A stretch of DNA of 64,000 nucleotides from Physella acuta (Eukaryota; Mollusca; Gastropoda; Physidae), in contig NW_026731827.1 of the NCBI RefSeq assembly GCF_028476545.1, positions 283,001-347,000 of the forward strand. Direction: 5' to 3'. Both the position numbers and the translations under genes were made by a program. The stretch's first letter is position 1, and every line of letters begins with the position of its first letter. The notes beneath the pieces are model-generated. The model was not told where the DNA came from. It saw only the letters and a program-made list of their open reading frames with translations, and ran no database searches. Positions 22,277 to 36,044 of this stretch are shown one piece after another.

Positions 22277-23340
22277 TGTTTGAAGCTTTCTTTCATGGCT
22301 AAGCTGTAGTGGTTGTTGACGTATTGCTTGACCCAACGGTTGTTGATACAATTAAAGACACGAAGTGGTAGAGCTGTTGATCCATGAGTGTATGTTAAAA
22401 TAGTTGGTACACCATTTCAGTGGTTAAATAAGTTGGTAGGCTACACCATTTTGTGGTTAAAATGGTGAACCATTTCTGTGGTTGGTACACGATTTCTGTG
22501 GTTAAAATAGTTGGTACACCATTTGTTGTTAAAATAGTTGTTACACCATTTCCGTAGTTAAAATAATACACCATTTTGCGGTTAAAATAGTTGATACACG
22601 ATTTCTGTGGTTGAAATTAAAATAATTGATAATCAATTGTGTATGGTTAGTTAATACACTATTTATGTGGTTAAAATTGTTGATACACGATAGTCTATGG
22701 TTAATGTCGTGAAATCAAAGTTAAAAGTCTGGAAAGAAAATTAAATTAGCTCTTGTCAGATCTGGATTTTGAAAATCCCAAGAGCGGGTCAAAAAGTTTT
22801 ATCCCTGACCTCAACGTTATGAAATTTTACCTCAAAAAACGTTTGACTGTAAGGTTTTGTCCCTGACTTTCTCAACGTTAACATGTTAATGTTTTGGAAC
22901 TAAACCTCAAAAACGTAAGACCGTACCAAAGGGTTTTTATTTTGATCTAAACCCAGGTTAAAATCTAGTAGACGTTAGCAGACTTTCATGTGACCATTAC
23001 AAGACCTACTGGTGTATAATGACACTGATCAATGAGTCTTAGCACTCGGGATAAAATTATGTAATTGCCTACTCATCTCTAGAACACTAAAATCATTTTA
23101 GTTAATTAAATAAATCAACACTGCTACATACTTCTGAATTTTTAGTTGAATGTCAAAAAGGTTACATTTCTATCCGAGTTTTTTTTATTTTGTTACGCAG
23201 CTTTTTATTGTGTAGTCCAGGTTTTTTTTTCACACTGAAGCTGGTAATGATTATTTACAACACAGAGAAACAAGTCAGAGCAACTTAATGCAAGTCACAG
23301 ACCATAAATGTTGGCTTGTTTCCATTAACAAACTGTATTA
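22277..23340. other. GPCR2 3' flank with degenerate repeats
   Basis: Between about 22390 and 22700 there are irregular copies of a ~30-base phrase such as gttaaaatagttggtacacc followed by attt. No gene seen. Almost identical to 45485-46548 in unit 2. Confidence 0.5.
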
Positions 23341-23612
23341 TATATATCGAGGGTATAGAGGACAAACGCCATATGTCCACTTTTTAGGTAAAATCGATGT
23401 ACATTTATAAGTGATACTGTGAATAATACAAGCTACAAGAACACTTATGCACTGTCAGAAAAGTAGAATGCAAATATTTTATGAATGTTTTCAACACAAT
23501 ATTTTGCTCTATTTTAATATTCGAATGGGATTTATAAACTCATTTTTCTCGAGATTATGTTTATTTGGACATACTGCGTTTGTCTTCTATACTCTATACC
23601 CTCGATATATAT
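23341..23612. mobile_element. MITE with ~40-bp terminal inverted repeats
   Basis: The left end, tatatatcgagggtatagag then gacaaacgc, is mirrored at the right end by gcgtttgtcttctatactct then ataccctcgatatata. The ~270-bp interior is non-coding. Copy in unit 2 at about 46548-46820. Superfamily unclear; target appears to be TA-rich. Confidence 0.65.
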
Positions 23613-23618
23613 AAATAA

Positions 23619-23699
<81 letters not shown>

Positions 23700-23702
23700 T
23701 AG
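23613..23702. repeat. (TA)n microsatellite
   Basis: A run of TA dinucleotides of about 70 bases abuts the MITE's right end. In unit 2 it is much shorter (46828-46858). Confidence 0.9.
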
Positions 23703-24306
23703 TACATATACTATGTTCTAGTGGGCTAGATTTGAATTTTAAAGATTAACTTACAGGTAATGAAGACACAGTCAAAGCACATTTAAAAATTTTTATTTTG
23801 AGGACACCTCCCCACACAAAAACAAGAATACTTTAGAAATTAGCAATGGAACTGCATTAAAAATATATAAAAGTTGTCATACATTTTTGATAACAGAACA
23901 GACTGACGACCCCACATTCCTACAAGTAGCTGTACTAAACACAGTCCTGTCTGAACAAGCTCTACAAACTTTAGTCAGTTATTCTCAGGTATTCTGGTCT
24001 AGGTGACATTAAGACAGCACTGAAGGTGAGAGAACTAGCCAAAATATGATGTCCACAGGTGAAAAAATGTGTCAGACAACTTTATTCCCCCATACAGACA
24101 GGTGAAAAAAGACACTAGACTTAGACACAGTGACAAAACCTAGTTCTCCTGGTTGTACAAAATATCTCGTTGGTGCTGCAGTTCACTGAAACGTCTTTGT
24201 AATTCTCTCTCTCTCTCTGTCTGTCTCTGGACATCCTCTGTCAGGGACTGGTGATGGAAACAAACATTATTACAAGTTGAAATAAAGCGCAACCTCTCAT
24301 TTTTTT

Positions 24307-24932
24307 ACTTTCTCGTATATACGAAGTATAGAGAAAGTCTTGTAATCGAGCAAAACTAAAAATCGAGATTTTTATAAATCTCGACGTTTTACACCTCACT
24401 GATACGGAAAAACATAATTTTGCAATCTTGTCCGTATGTCTGTGTGTGTGTCTGTCTGTCTGTTTGTGTTTAAACACGATAACTTGAATACCGTTACAGC
24501 TAGGTTGATGAAATTTTATATATAAGTATTTTATCAAAATTGTAGATCCTGATCAACTTTTGAGCGATTTCAGATAACCGGAAATGGTACTTTTTCTACT
24601 TTGAATTTTTCAAAAGCCTATAACTTGAGAACTATTTCAGATAGATAAACGAAATTTCACATGTAAGTAAAAGATCTATATCTCTACCTTCTGTCAAATT
24701 TTGAGTAATTTCCATTGACCGGAAGTACTAATTTACGCTATTTCCGATATTTCAAAAAACGCATGTAAATTTATAAAGTACTAATAATATTGCGCACTAT
24801 TATGCACATTTTGTTTTGGTGCTCGCTTAATGCACAATTTATTTTTCTACGAGATTCTATTCTATTTTTAAAAGTTTAAGTAATAAAAAATCATGTCTAT
24901 ATTCCGAGTTATATAAGAATATTCGAGAAAGT
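24307..24932. mobile_element. MITE in a CDC5L intron
   Basis: A 626-bp non-coding element with inverted ends ACTTTCTCGTATATACG and (inverted) ACTTTCTCGAATATTCT. The interior has repeated phrases about cggaaatggtactttttcta and taacttgagaactatttcag. Present also in unit 2 at 47470-48095. Superfamily not determined. Confidence 0.7.
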
Positions 24933-24979
24933 TTAGGGGAGATCACTCCCGGCTTACATGTTAGGAAATAAAGAGCATT

Positions 24980-25219
24980 AATAAAATACTTAAAAAAAAC
25001 TTTTTAAAAAACCACGTTTTTCTTGTGGACTAAAAAGTAGAAAATAACTATTTACATACATTTGATGACAAAAAACGTGGGTACGTTCACCATCAAATTT
25101 CCCGACCCATCTGCCCGACCCACGTTTTTTGTCATCAAATGTATGTAAATAGTTATTTTCTACTTTTTAGTCCACAAGAAAAACGTGGTTTTTTAAAAAG
25201 TTTTTTTAAGTATTTTATT
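24980..25219. repeat. ~103-bp palindrome (foldback)
   Basis: Left arm 24980-25082 and right arm 25118-25219 are nearly perfect inverted copies separated by a 35-base loop. A third, partial copy of the right arm follows at 25220-25300. The same structure lies at 48143-48383. It would form a long hairpin in CDC5L pre-mRNA. Looks like a foldback element or an inverted duplication. Confidence 0.85.
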
Positions 25220-25361
25220 TTCTCCTTTTTAGTCCGTTGCTACACATGAAAAACGTGGTTTTTAAAAAAGTTTTTTATATAGTTTATTTTCTACTTTATC
25301 TAATGACTTGATTAAGTATGACTTGACTAAGTGTTTATAAATACACGGACTAAAAAAAATC

Positions 25362-25433
25362 TTGAGCGACCAGGATTCGAACCTGGGTTGTCGCGGCCAC
25401 AACGCGAAGTACTAACCACTATACGATCACGGC
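25362..25433 (-). tRNA. tRNA-His(GTG)-like gene with damaged acceptor stem
   Basis: On the minus strand the sequence reads GCCGTGATCGTATAGTGG, then TTAGTAC, then a perfect 5-bp anticodon stem around TTGTGGC (anticodon GTG), then a T arm CCAGGTTCGAATCCTGG. A run of eight T follows within a few bases, a pol III terminator. This matches animal tRNA-His, but the 3' acceptor strand is TCGCTCA instead of TCACGGC, so the outer three pairs fail. Probably a tRNA pseudogene or a tRNA-derived repeat head rather than a working tRNA. Copy in unit 2. Confidence 0.55.
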
Positions 25434-25762
25434 CAGCGCGCTCACATCGATTGGGGCCGAAGTAACTGTGTCAATAAGCCTCCAGTCTTGTCGGTATCTT
25501 TAGAAATCATGTCCTCAATTTTATGGTCCTTGGGGCGTAATTAAATTAAGCTAATTACGGTCTCTAATTGCTAGTTTTTATGATTGCATCTGAAATTGTT
25601 AGGCGAAAGTAACCTGCATGCCAAATTTCAGATCTATAGAGCAATCAGAAGTGGGCTAATTTTCGATGTCAATTTTAACAACAAACACATCCACACGAAG
25701 CTGAGTTAATAAAAACGTGTTAAAATATAAAATATTTGTCATAATTGTTCAAAAGCTCTATA

Positions 25763-26028
25763 ACAAACTTCTAAACTTCAGGAGTGAAACAATATCTACC
25801 ACAAACTTGTAAATTTCAGGATAGAAACAATTTTTACAACAAACTTCTAAAGTTAAGGAGTGAAACAATATCTACCACAAACTTGTAAATTTCAGGATAG
25901 AAACAATTTCTACAACAAACTTCTAAAGTTAAGGAGTGAAACAATATCTACCTCAAACTTCTAATCTTTAGAATTGAAACAATGTTATCAACATATCTTA
26001 AATGTTTAGGACTGAAGCAATGTGTAAT
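25763..26028. repeat. 38-bp minisatellite seeded on a CDC5L 5' splice site
   Basis: Seven exact-period 38-bp units start at 25763, 25801, 25839, 25877, 25915, 25953 and 25991. The next in register, at 26029, is the real exon edge: acaaac (GTTTGT donor, minus strand) followed by ctctaatctc of the exon ending at 26035. Most units carry the GTTTGT-like donor. Unit 2 equivalent 48927-49192. Confidence 0.8.
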
Positions 26029-26163
26029 ACAAACCTCTAATCTCTTTGGAATGGCTCCCAGTTCATGCTGCCTTAAGTGTTCAAATGTGTTCAGCTCAAC
26101 ACGTGTGTTCTCTATTTGTTCTGTCACTTCCTGGAACTGTTTCACCAAACCCTGGGCTCTGGA

Positions 26164-26715
26164 CTGTAGGAAACAACACAATAGTATCACAATCAGAATG
26201 GCAGGTACAACTATTTGTATAGAGATTGTAGGAAACAACACAATATAGAGACTGTAGGAAACAACACAATAGTATCAGCACTCAATCAGCATGGCAGGTA
26301 CAACTATTTGTATAGAGATTGTAGGAAACAACACAATATAGAGACTGTAGGAAACAACACAATAGTATCAGCACTCAATCAGCATGGCAGGTACAACTAT
26401 TTGTATAGAGACTGTAGGAAACAACACAATATAGAGACTGTAGGAAACAACACAAGAGTATCAGCACTCAATCAGCATGGCAGGTACAACTATTTGTATA
26501 GAGACTGTAGGAAACAACACAATATAGAGACTGTAGGAAAGAACACAATAGTATCAGCACTCAATCAGCATGGCAGGTACAACTATTTGTATAGAGACTG
26601 TAGGAAACAACACAATATAGAGACTGTAGGAAACAACACAATAGTATCAGCACTCAATCAGAATGGCAGGTACAACTATTTGTATAGAGACTTGACTGTA
26701 GGAAACAACTATTTC
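26164..26715. repeat. 93-bp minisatellite seeded on a CDC5L 3' splice site (short allele)
   Basis: About 5-6 copies of a 93-bp unit next to the acceptor of exon 26163-26035. Each unit contains gactgtaggaaacaacac, the minus-strand form of the pyrimidine tract plus CAG acceptor used at the exon, once intact and once as gattgtagg. The + strand is an open frame because 93 is a multiple of three; I do not call a protein. Unit 2 has about 18 copies. Confidence 0.9.
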
Positions 26716-28061
<1,346 letters not shown>

Positions 28062-28177
28062 TCAATAAAATCTTTCAGACTTTACTTTACTAAATGGTAC
28101 CAAAATTGTATTGTGACTGATCTTCAGATGAAAAAAGAATGCACAAAACTGTCAAGCAAACCAAAGAAAGAAGTCTA

Positions 28178-28393
<216 letters not shown>

Positions 28394-29930
28394 TTAAGTA
28401 CACTTTGATAAATGCCTGTCATATCCACATGTTGAATCAGCCAAAAAGGATGCTCCCATGGTTTTAATAAAAGTGTCATCCAGGAACTAAAGATTTTAAC
28501 TAAAGATTAAAATGATTCAAACCTGAGCAAAAGCTTCTTGTGAGAGGTCACCATGACCCATTCCTTCCTTAACAACCAGCATTTCTTTCTGCAGCAGCTC
28601 ATCAGCCTAAGAGATTTTATGGATTTAGAAAGGACAAAACTTTCAAACAAGTACATGATTTCTATACAAGCATTTATATTAGTGAAATACATTAATAGGC
28701 TATTGTATTTTCTGGTAGACAAAATAACTTTTAAACCTGGGAAAATCTAAAAAGTCTTGGGTTATCTTATTTCACAGGTTGTTGGAAAATACCACATATT
28801 GTAAATTTTTGGTCCTTTAAGAATTAAATTAAAATATATTTACCTATTTCCTGATACACATTTTGTGGACAAATATTGAAAGTAACAAAGTGAAAGTGAC
28901 TCACCTTTTTCATATCATTGGGATCTATCTCAGTGTAGGGGTTCTTGTCCAGATAGGCCAAATGTGCTGCCTGGTTGGCTGCTACCTTCTGTGGGGCTGG
29001 GGTTTTAGCACCTGGCCCCACACCCATCTGAGCATCAGTAGGACAGAAGACAGCATCGTGATGCAGCATTATCAGCACTTCCTGCTTGATCAGCTCTTCT
29101 GCCTAGTTAAAAATATCAGAACATAATGCCCGTGTATCCAGCTTGTATGTTTGTACATTTAATCTACCAAGATCTGGTTTTAAAATCAGAGCCTCACCTT
29201 TTGTAGTTCTGTCAAAGGGGGGTCATTAGGACCTGAGGGTCGCATGATGTTGGTGTTCACGTCGTAGGGTCGGGGCAAACTCCTCTGGACAGCAAGTGAC
29301 CGCAGCTTGAGTTCAGCCAGACGTTTCTGTTCCTTCTCCCACTCGGCTCTCTCGTCCAGGTCTGCCTGATCCTCCACCACCCTCCTGGTCCCGTGGCCCT
29401 CCCCATCCATCCCCTGCTCGTCTTCTGGCACAACTATTTCATAATCATTTTTAGGCATGGGGAGACCGGCCAGTCCTTTCCTGAGTTGATCCAGTTGATC
29501 AGGCTATGATTGGGGACAGACAAATGTTTAATTAACATTAATTGATACACAACACTGTTTGATTATTATTATTATTATAACATAAAATATAATCAATAAA
29601 CGATAAACCAACTATATTTCTAGAAGCAAGATTATTATCTAAAATATTTATTAGTATGATCAAATAATATGCAAGCTAGAAAATAATACTTCAGTACAAT
29701 GAAAAAGATGTAAGACTTTACCTGGAACATCTTTTCTCCCATATCATCATCCTCATTAATATTCAGCTTGTCTCTTAGTGGTGTGGACATAGGAGTGGAC
29801 TGGTCAGTGTTAGGTCTCTGTATGCCTGGTCTGGGTGTTAATCCTGACAAACAAAACATGATTTAGGAAAAAAGGGTTTAATTATTGAACAGAAATCTTC
29901 CTTCAAAATACTACAAAAAAGCAAAATTCA

Positions 29931-30269
<339 letters not shown>

Positions 30270-30363
30270 TTAAAGCATACCATTATAAATAATAAGAAAT
30301 TTTTTTAAAGTGGTATGAACGCATACAAATATTTTTATTCTAATAATCACAATCATATTTCTA

Positions 30364-30594
<231 letters not shown>

Positions 30595-31213
30595 CTACAG
30601 GGATCCACCAGATTCAATAACATGATTAACACAGGAAGACATTTCACGCTGCAAAAAAATACTGATTGCACATTACAAACATGTAACATTCATTAACCTC
30701 GCTATTACTTGTCCTCACATACAAAAACAATTATTAATTATGTTATTGAGTGAGAAAACTGATTACAAAACATTTCTTGCAAATATTTAGCATAAACACA
30801 TGTAATGGTGAATTCCTTTATGAATCAGTTAAAAAAGAATTGGTAAAAGAATGGCTCACCTCTTCAAGTTCCTCTTCTGAGATCTGTGGTGCTGGCAGTA
30901 CAAGTTTGCTTCTCTTCTTCACTGGCTCTTGGAAACTGTCAGATTTTAAGTCCACATTTAATAAATATGTGAATGTTGTATTTAACTTTTATTCAGACAC
31001 TCTACACATGTTTAATGTGACACCATTAAAAGTGGGTCCACAATTTGTATTGGCGTTAAAATATTACTCACTTGGCTTGACTGGCTATTGATCCAGGAAG
31101 ATCATTTTCTTTCCTTTTTTTCTGTTTTAGCTTGTCCTTCTTTCTCTCTCTCTGTAAACAGATTAGGAAAATTAATCTTTTTTTAAACATGCTAGTTTTA
31201 TACTTTATTTCTA

Positions 31214-31441
<228 letters not shown>

Positions 31442-31940
31442 TTATGGAATAATATTAAGTCTTACAGAGTTGCTAAACACCATTAACATTTGTGTTTAAC
31501 ACTGATATATTGAGAAATAATTTTGAGCTTAATGAAGTCAATGAAGAATTCCCAAATAATTTTGTAATTTTTGTTTTATTTTGAAATATTGGGAATAACC
31601 TTCAGCTTAATATAGAACTGAAGACTAATTTTAGAATCTCCATTATGACAGACGATGATGATATGAAAAGAATAAGTTACTTATTTTTGCAAAGGCAAAA
31701 TCTACACTAAGCCCTTAACGCATGCTACAATTTAATCCATTTTGGCCAGACTTATGGACTATGACAAAAGGAAGGTCACAGCACACTCTCTGGCAAAATT
31801 GCTTCAAATATTTGTATAGGCCTTATAAAGTTGTGACAATTGGTAAGCTGCGTTAAACAGTCTTTAGATTTTAGAAGGTGTGCAACAGTCACTAAATAAA
31901 GCCTGTCTTTACTATTTGAGTATTTATTTTATTTGCCTTA

Positions 31941-32159
31941 TTTGCACCAAATGTCAGCCTCCACGATGTAGTCAACACAAGTTGTTTTATCAGTCGACTA
32001 CACAAGGCCAACCAACGACATTAGAAACCAAATTGTTTGTCCTGCCTGTATCGTATCCCAGTCGAGGCAAACAAAAGTTGTGTATATAACGCCACAAGCT
32101 GACGACTAAAGACACCAGACTTCCGTCTAGCAATAAACTCTTGACGCTGCTGTTTTAAG
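31941..32159 (+). promoter_or_regulatory. Promoter of peptide gene A'
   Basis: TATATAA at 32083-32089; the block is practically identical to the gene A promoter. Because the duplication junction is at 31928-31934, this promoter now lies about 0.5 kb from the first remaining exon (31433) of the truncated CDC5L, in divergent orientation. Confidence 0.7.
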
Positions 32160-32988
32160 ATGAAGCTAGCCCTTCTTACAGTCGCCATCTTGTTTGCTCT
32201 CTCTGAGGGGAAAAGCCGTAAGTTCATTTTTTAAAAATTGCTTTTCAAGCTATTATGTCTTGTCACAATACTTTAAGTTTATTAATTTAATAAGGACTAC
32301 TTCGTAAAGTCAAATAATGAAAGTAATTTTTTAAACAAACGTATGTATACAATAATTAATTATTTACGGAAATTTGATCAAAGAAATATTGAATAAGTTG
32401 TTTTTTTCTTCAATTTTAAAGATTTCGGACTATCCGTGTAAAAATTTTCATCCTCACTATAATACAAAGAAGAATATATAAACAAATATATTAGAAATGT
32501 ACAAAGTTTTAACATAAGCGGTTTAGCTAACATACATACTTGTGTTTGATTCTCCTATAATTCTATAACCATTGTTGTTTTCAGTTAAGCGCACACTTAA
32601 GTGTCACCACTTTGGGGGAGACACCCCACCAGCAGCAGGTAAACGAGATATCTTTTGTATTGATCTCGATCAGTACGGACATGCTGCAGCCGGTAAACGC
32701 TTCACACCTTACCAACCACCTGCTGATGGACTACCCCCACCCCCTCCACCACCTCCACCACCAGCTGATGGAGCACTATTTCCACCACCACCACCACCTG
32801 CTGATGGAGCACCCCCTCCACCACCTCCACCCCCTCCAACACCAGCACAACGTGACCTAGACTGTGATTACGTCGGAACACCAGCAGTGGGCAGACGAGA
32901 CATCTACTGCTACGACTCGGATGATTACGGTTCTGCTGTGGTAGGGAAACGCCATCTCCTGCCCACACGCTACTTCCCCTCCGATTAG
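32160..32988 (+). CDS. Peptide precursor gene A' (unit 2 copy of A)
   Basis: Predicted 153-residue prepropeptide; exons 32160-32217 and 32585-32988, phase-1 intron with GTAAGT/ttttcag ends. Signal peptide identical to gene A. Core peptides: TLKCHHFGGDTPPAA-GKR, DIFCIDLDQYGHAAA-GKR, DLDCDYVGTPAV-GRR and DIYCYDSDDYGSAVV-GKR, then HLLPTRYFPSD. Relative to gene A there are three amino-acid changes inside the peptides (Ala to Thr, Tyr to His, Ala to Val), few silent changes, and the first polyproline run is shorter by about four residues with a small change in spacer length. Cys 4 and the amidation/cleavage sites are all kept. AATAAA at 33201. Confidence 0.85.
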
Positions 32989-33339
32989 ATCCACACAACT
33001 TCAGCACCATATGACCCACAATGACCCACGATGATCCACTATGACCTCACAACCCCTCACACAGACTTCTTGTCTGTGTGTTGGCCTATTTTAGACAGAA
33101 TATCACATAATTCTAAGTATGGCCTGATTAAAAATCATGTAAAGTTAATATTTTTTAACTGTTCATTCTACGATAGTTAAAAAGTTAGACAAAGATTATG
33201 AATAAAATTGTGGGAAACTAAAATGCATTGCTATTTGTTTTATTATGAAAGATTGTATACAAACGTGAAAATTTATATTTTAATGTATGGTTTTAAATGT
33301 AAATGAAATGTTTTCGTAGGAAAAGACTAAATCTTGATG

Positions 33340-33640
33340 GTGTGGTCTAGCCATATTATAAGCTTACAAGTTATAAGTTCGATGCGGGGATATCACATGT
33401 ATTTTGTTATAGTGGGTCAAAATGGAATTACGAGATAAGCCATATTCAACAAACAAAAAAGCATACACAATGAACAAAAAAATTAAAAGCTTATAATAAA
33501 AGCAAATGCTTATACGGGCTCAAGTCTGTTGGACGTTTGATAAGCCCCACCGAGCTCTGATGGTTACTTGACTCACTGAAGGCAGCTGGGCATGGTGCTG
33601 ACCACACAACCCCTTCACGTGCGAGGTCAGAGAAATAAAA
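33340..33640 (+). mobile_element. SINE remnant (unit 2 copy)
   Basis: Equivalent of 9790-10065, with the same gcagctgggcatggtgctga tail. Slightly longer at the 5' part (ataagttcgatgcgggg looks like a B-box remnant). Confidence 0.5.
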
Positions 33641-33815
33641 TTGATGAAAATAGTTGTATTCATAGTTTCGTTATTTTATTTGCATTTAATTAAAAAAAAA
33701 CAGTGTGTTAAGTTTTTAAATATAAAATATGTTTCCGTTTAATGTAGATTTACTATCAGGGTAGTGAGTCTGATAAATACAAAATCACACGAGGTGGGTG
33801 AAGACGTAAAACTAA

Positions 33816-33915
33816 TGGACGACCTGGTCTAGTGGTAGAACACTGGCTTGTAAGCTTAAGAGGCGCGAGTTTGGTAGCGAGTTAGAGAGCTTAGGCTCAC
33901 CCTGACAGCTGGGGA
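33816..33915 (+). mobile_element. tRNA-Thr-like SINE head (unit 2 copy)
   Basis: gacctggtctagtggtagaa gives a good A-box-like part, cttgtaa an anticodon-like TGT loop, and gcgagtttggtagcg a weak B-box. The tRNA-unrelated sequence after it is about 240 bases longer than in unit 1. Confidence 0.55.
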
Positions 33916-34808
33916 AAATAATTACCTGGTGTAAACAAACAGAACATATGACTGACAGCTTATAAACCTCGGTGCTAAACATACTCTTTTTACCATCATA
34001 TGTGTTGTCTGCCTGGTTTTAAAAAAACATTTTCAAATTTAATATTGCTATTATTAGTATTTAAAACAGGCTGTTTTATGGCTAGAAATAATCGATTTTC
34101 TAATAAATTATAAATGGTTGTACCCATTGCCATTCTGTTTTTCCATTATGTTAAGAAAGTTAATCGACTTTAGAATAGATTGACTTCTTTGTATACCGTT
34201 ATATCCAACTAAAACATCATCAGTTTACAACGTCGAAGTATTTGACGCATGTTTTAAGATCACTAAAGAAAAATAAAAACTGTTAACAATTAAAATATGA
34301 CTATTCATTAAGAGTTTTCATGCTAAGTGCTTTCTGCATCCATAAGATAACTAAAGTTTTGTCACGTGATCAAAGCAATAGAAGAAATTCCAATAATAAA
34401 ATATTTTGGACATACAAGGCAAAACTTACAGAAAGTTTCACTGCATGCAAGAACAATGAACATCCATTGAAAGTACAGCTACCCATCTGGGTATAATCCG
34501 ACATTCACGTGCAAGGAACCCGGGCTCGAGACTGTAGGTCGTCCAATCACCGAACTGCCCAAAACAGTTAAGGCAATACACTGGGAGGAAGCAAAAACCT
34601 GGCAGAAACCAGAGTGTCTAGCGCCTTGTAATATTCTTAGTTCCAGATTGAATTTATATTCATTTCGCCTGTTAATAACACACTGCCCTGGAAAACAATA
34701 CTTGACATAGTGGAGAACGGAGGAAAAAAAGAATTATCCTGCATCATCTATTGTTATAAACATGCGACTTGTTAGTGATATAACCCTGCGTTTTTATGCT
34801 CTTGTGGA

Positions 34809-35031
34809 CAGTGTTTCTTCCAGACTTTTTTCTCCGGGGGGGGGGGGGGGGGCAATTGAAATTTTGGGGGGGGGGGCTAAAATTTCTGGGGGCGGGGGGG
34901 GGGGAGGGCGGACCCTGTTAGAAGTATATATTTTCTATATAAATTCCATTTCGTTCGGGGGGGGGGGAAAGGCGGTAGACCTTCTTTGGAGAGCCCCCCC
35001 CCCCCCGAAGAGATGCCTGGAAAAAAATCTG
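34809..35031 (+). mobile_element. hAT-like MITE with poly-G body (unit 2 copy)
   Basis: Same element as 11061-11291, with CAGTGTTTCTTCCAG and a mirrored ctggaaaaaaatctg end. G runs differ in length from unit 1, as expected of slippage. Confidence 0.7.
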
Positions 35032-35504
35032 CTTGTTGATGATTGCAACAAGCTATCAGCAGATTCAACCAAAGGAAATGTTCTGCTTTGGTATATCGTA
35101 CAACTATTTGAAGATACAGCACAACTAAACGGCCAAAAATGGGAACAAAAAAATCTAAAGGCTTAAAGAATTTTAGATTGACGTATATAATAAAGACTCA
35201 TGTCTACCTCTCTTACTGTCTTCAGTTACTTTCCGTGAGCCCTAATGTAGTCAAGATATCACTGTCGTTTTTACGTAGAATTGTAAGCACAAAGGTCATC
35301 GTTACTTTTCTCAGAAACGTATCTACATTTCTTACAAGCTTTCTCTGATTGTATTACAATAAAAACACTGAGCCGGTGGCTGATCTAAACTTTGTGCAAC
35401 TATTAATTATTTACGCTATAGCCCATCTACGACATTTTCGGAGGTTTTTTTAACAAGAAACCCATATGGTCTAGTGAGAGAAGTGAACAACAAATTAGGA
35501 ACTC

Positions 35505-35565
35505 AGAGTCCTAACAGGTCAAATCTACTTCACCACAGGGACCTAACAGATCAAATCTACTTCAC
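35505..35565. repeat. 32-bp minisatellite, two copies
   Basis: Counterpart of the ~27-copy array at 12715-13610, reduced here to about two units of the aggtcaaatctacttcacca type. Confidence 0.8.
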
Positions 35566-36044
35566 TTTATATTTGAAGGTTGCTAAATTAAGAATAAATT
35601 TGTAATATAAACATAAAATATCAGAGCTCAAAACTGTCAACATCTGGATCTTTGCAAATAATATCTTATACAAGAGGTTCGCTCACATTATCTTTATCTG
35701 AGTTCATAACATCAGATGTCCCAACATTAAATAACAGATGCGTACTCATCATGTCATGTATCAGATATTAAGTAGCTTTATTAATCAAATACTACACACA
35801 CGACATCAAATAATGAAGTAGCTGTATCAAACCCCACATTTTCAGATATCATTCCTCTCACATTAGAACATAAGGTGGTGTAAGAGATAGAAGTGAATTA
35901 TACTATATACTATCAACAGTGCTCACGTCAGGTAGAGTTGCTGCCCACCATTTCTGACGTCAGAACAGTTGCTGTTCAACAGTTCCGACGTCATACACAG
36001 CAGTCAAAGAAAAACGTAACATTGCCGCACATATTTACAACCCT

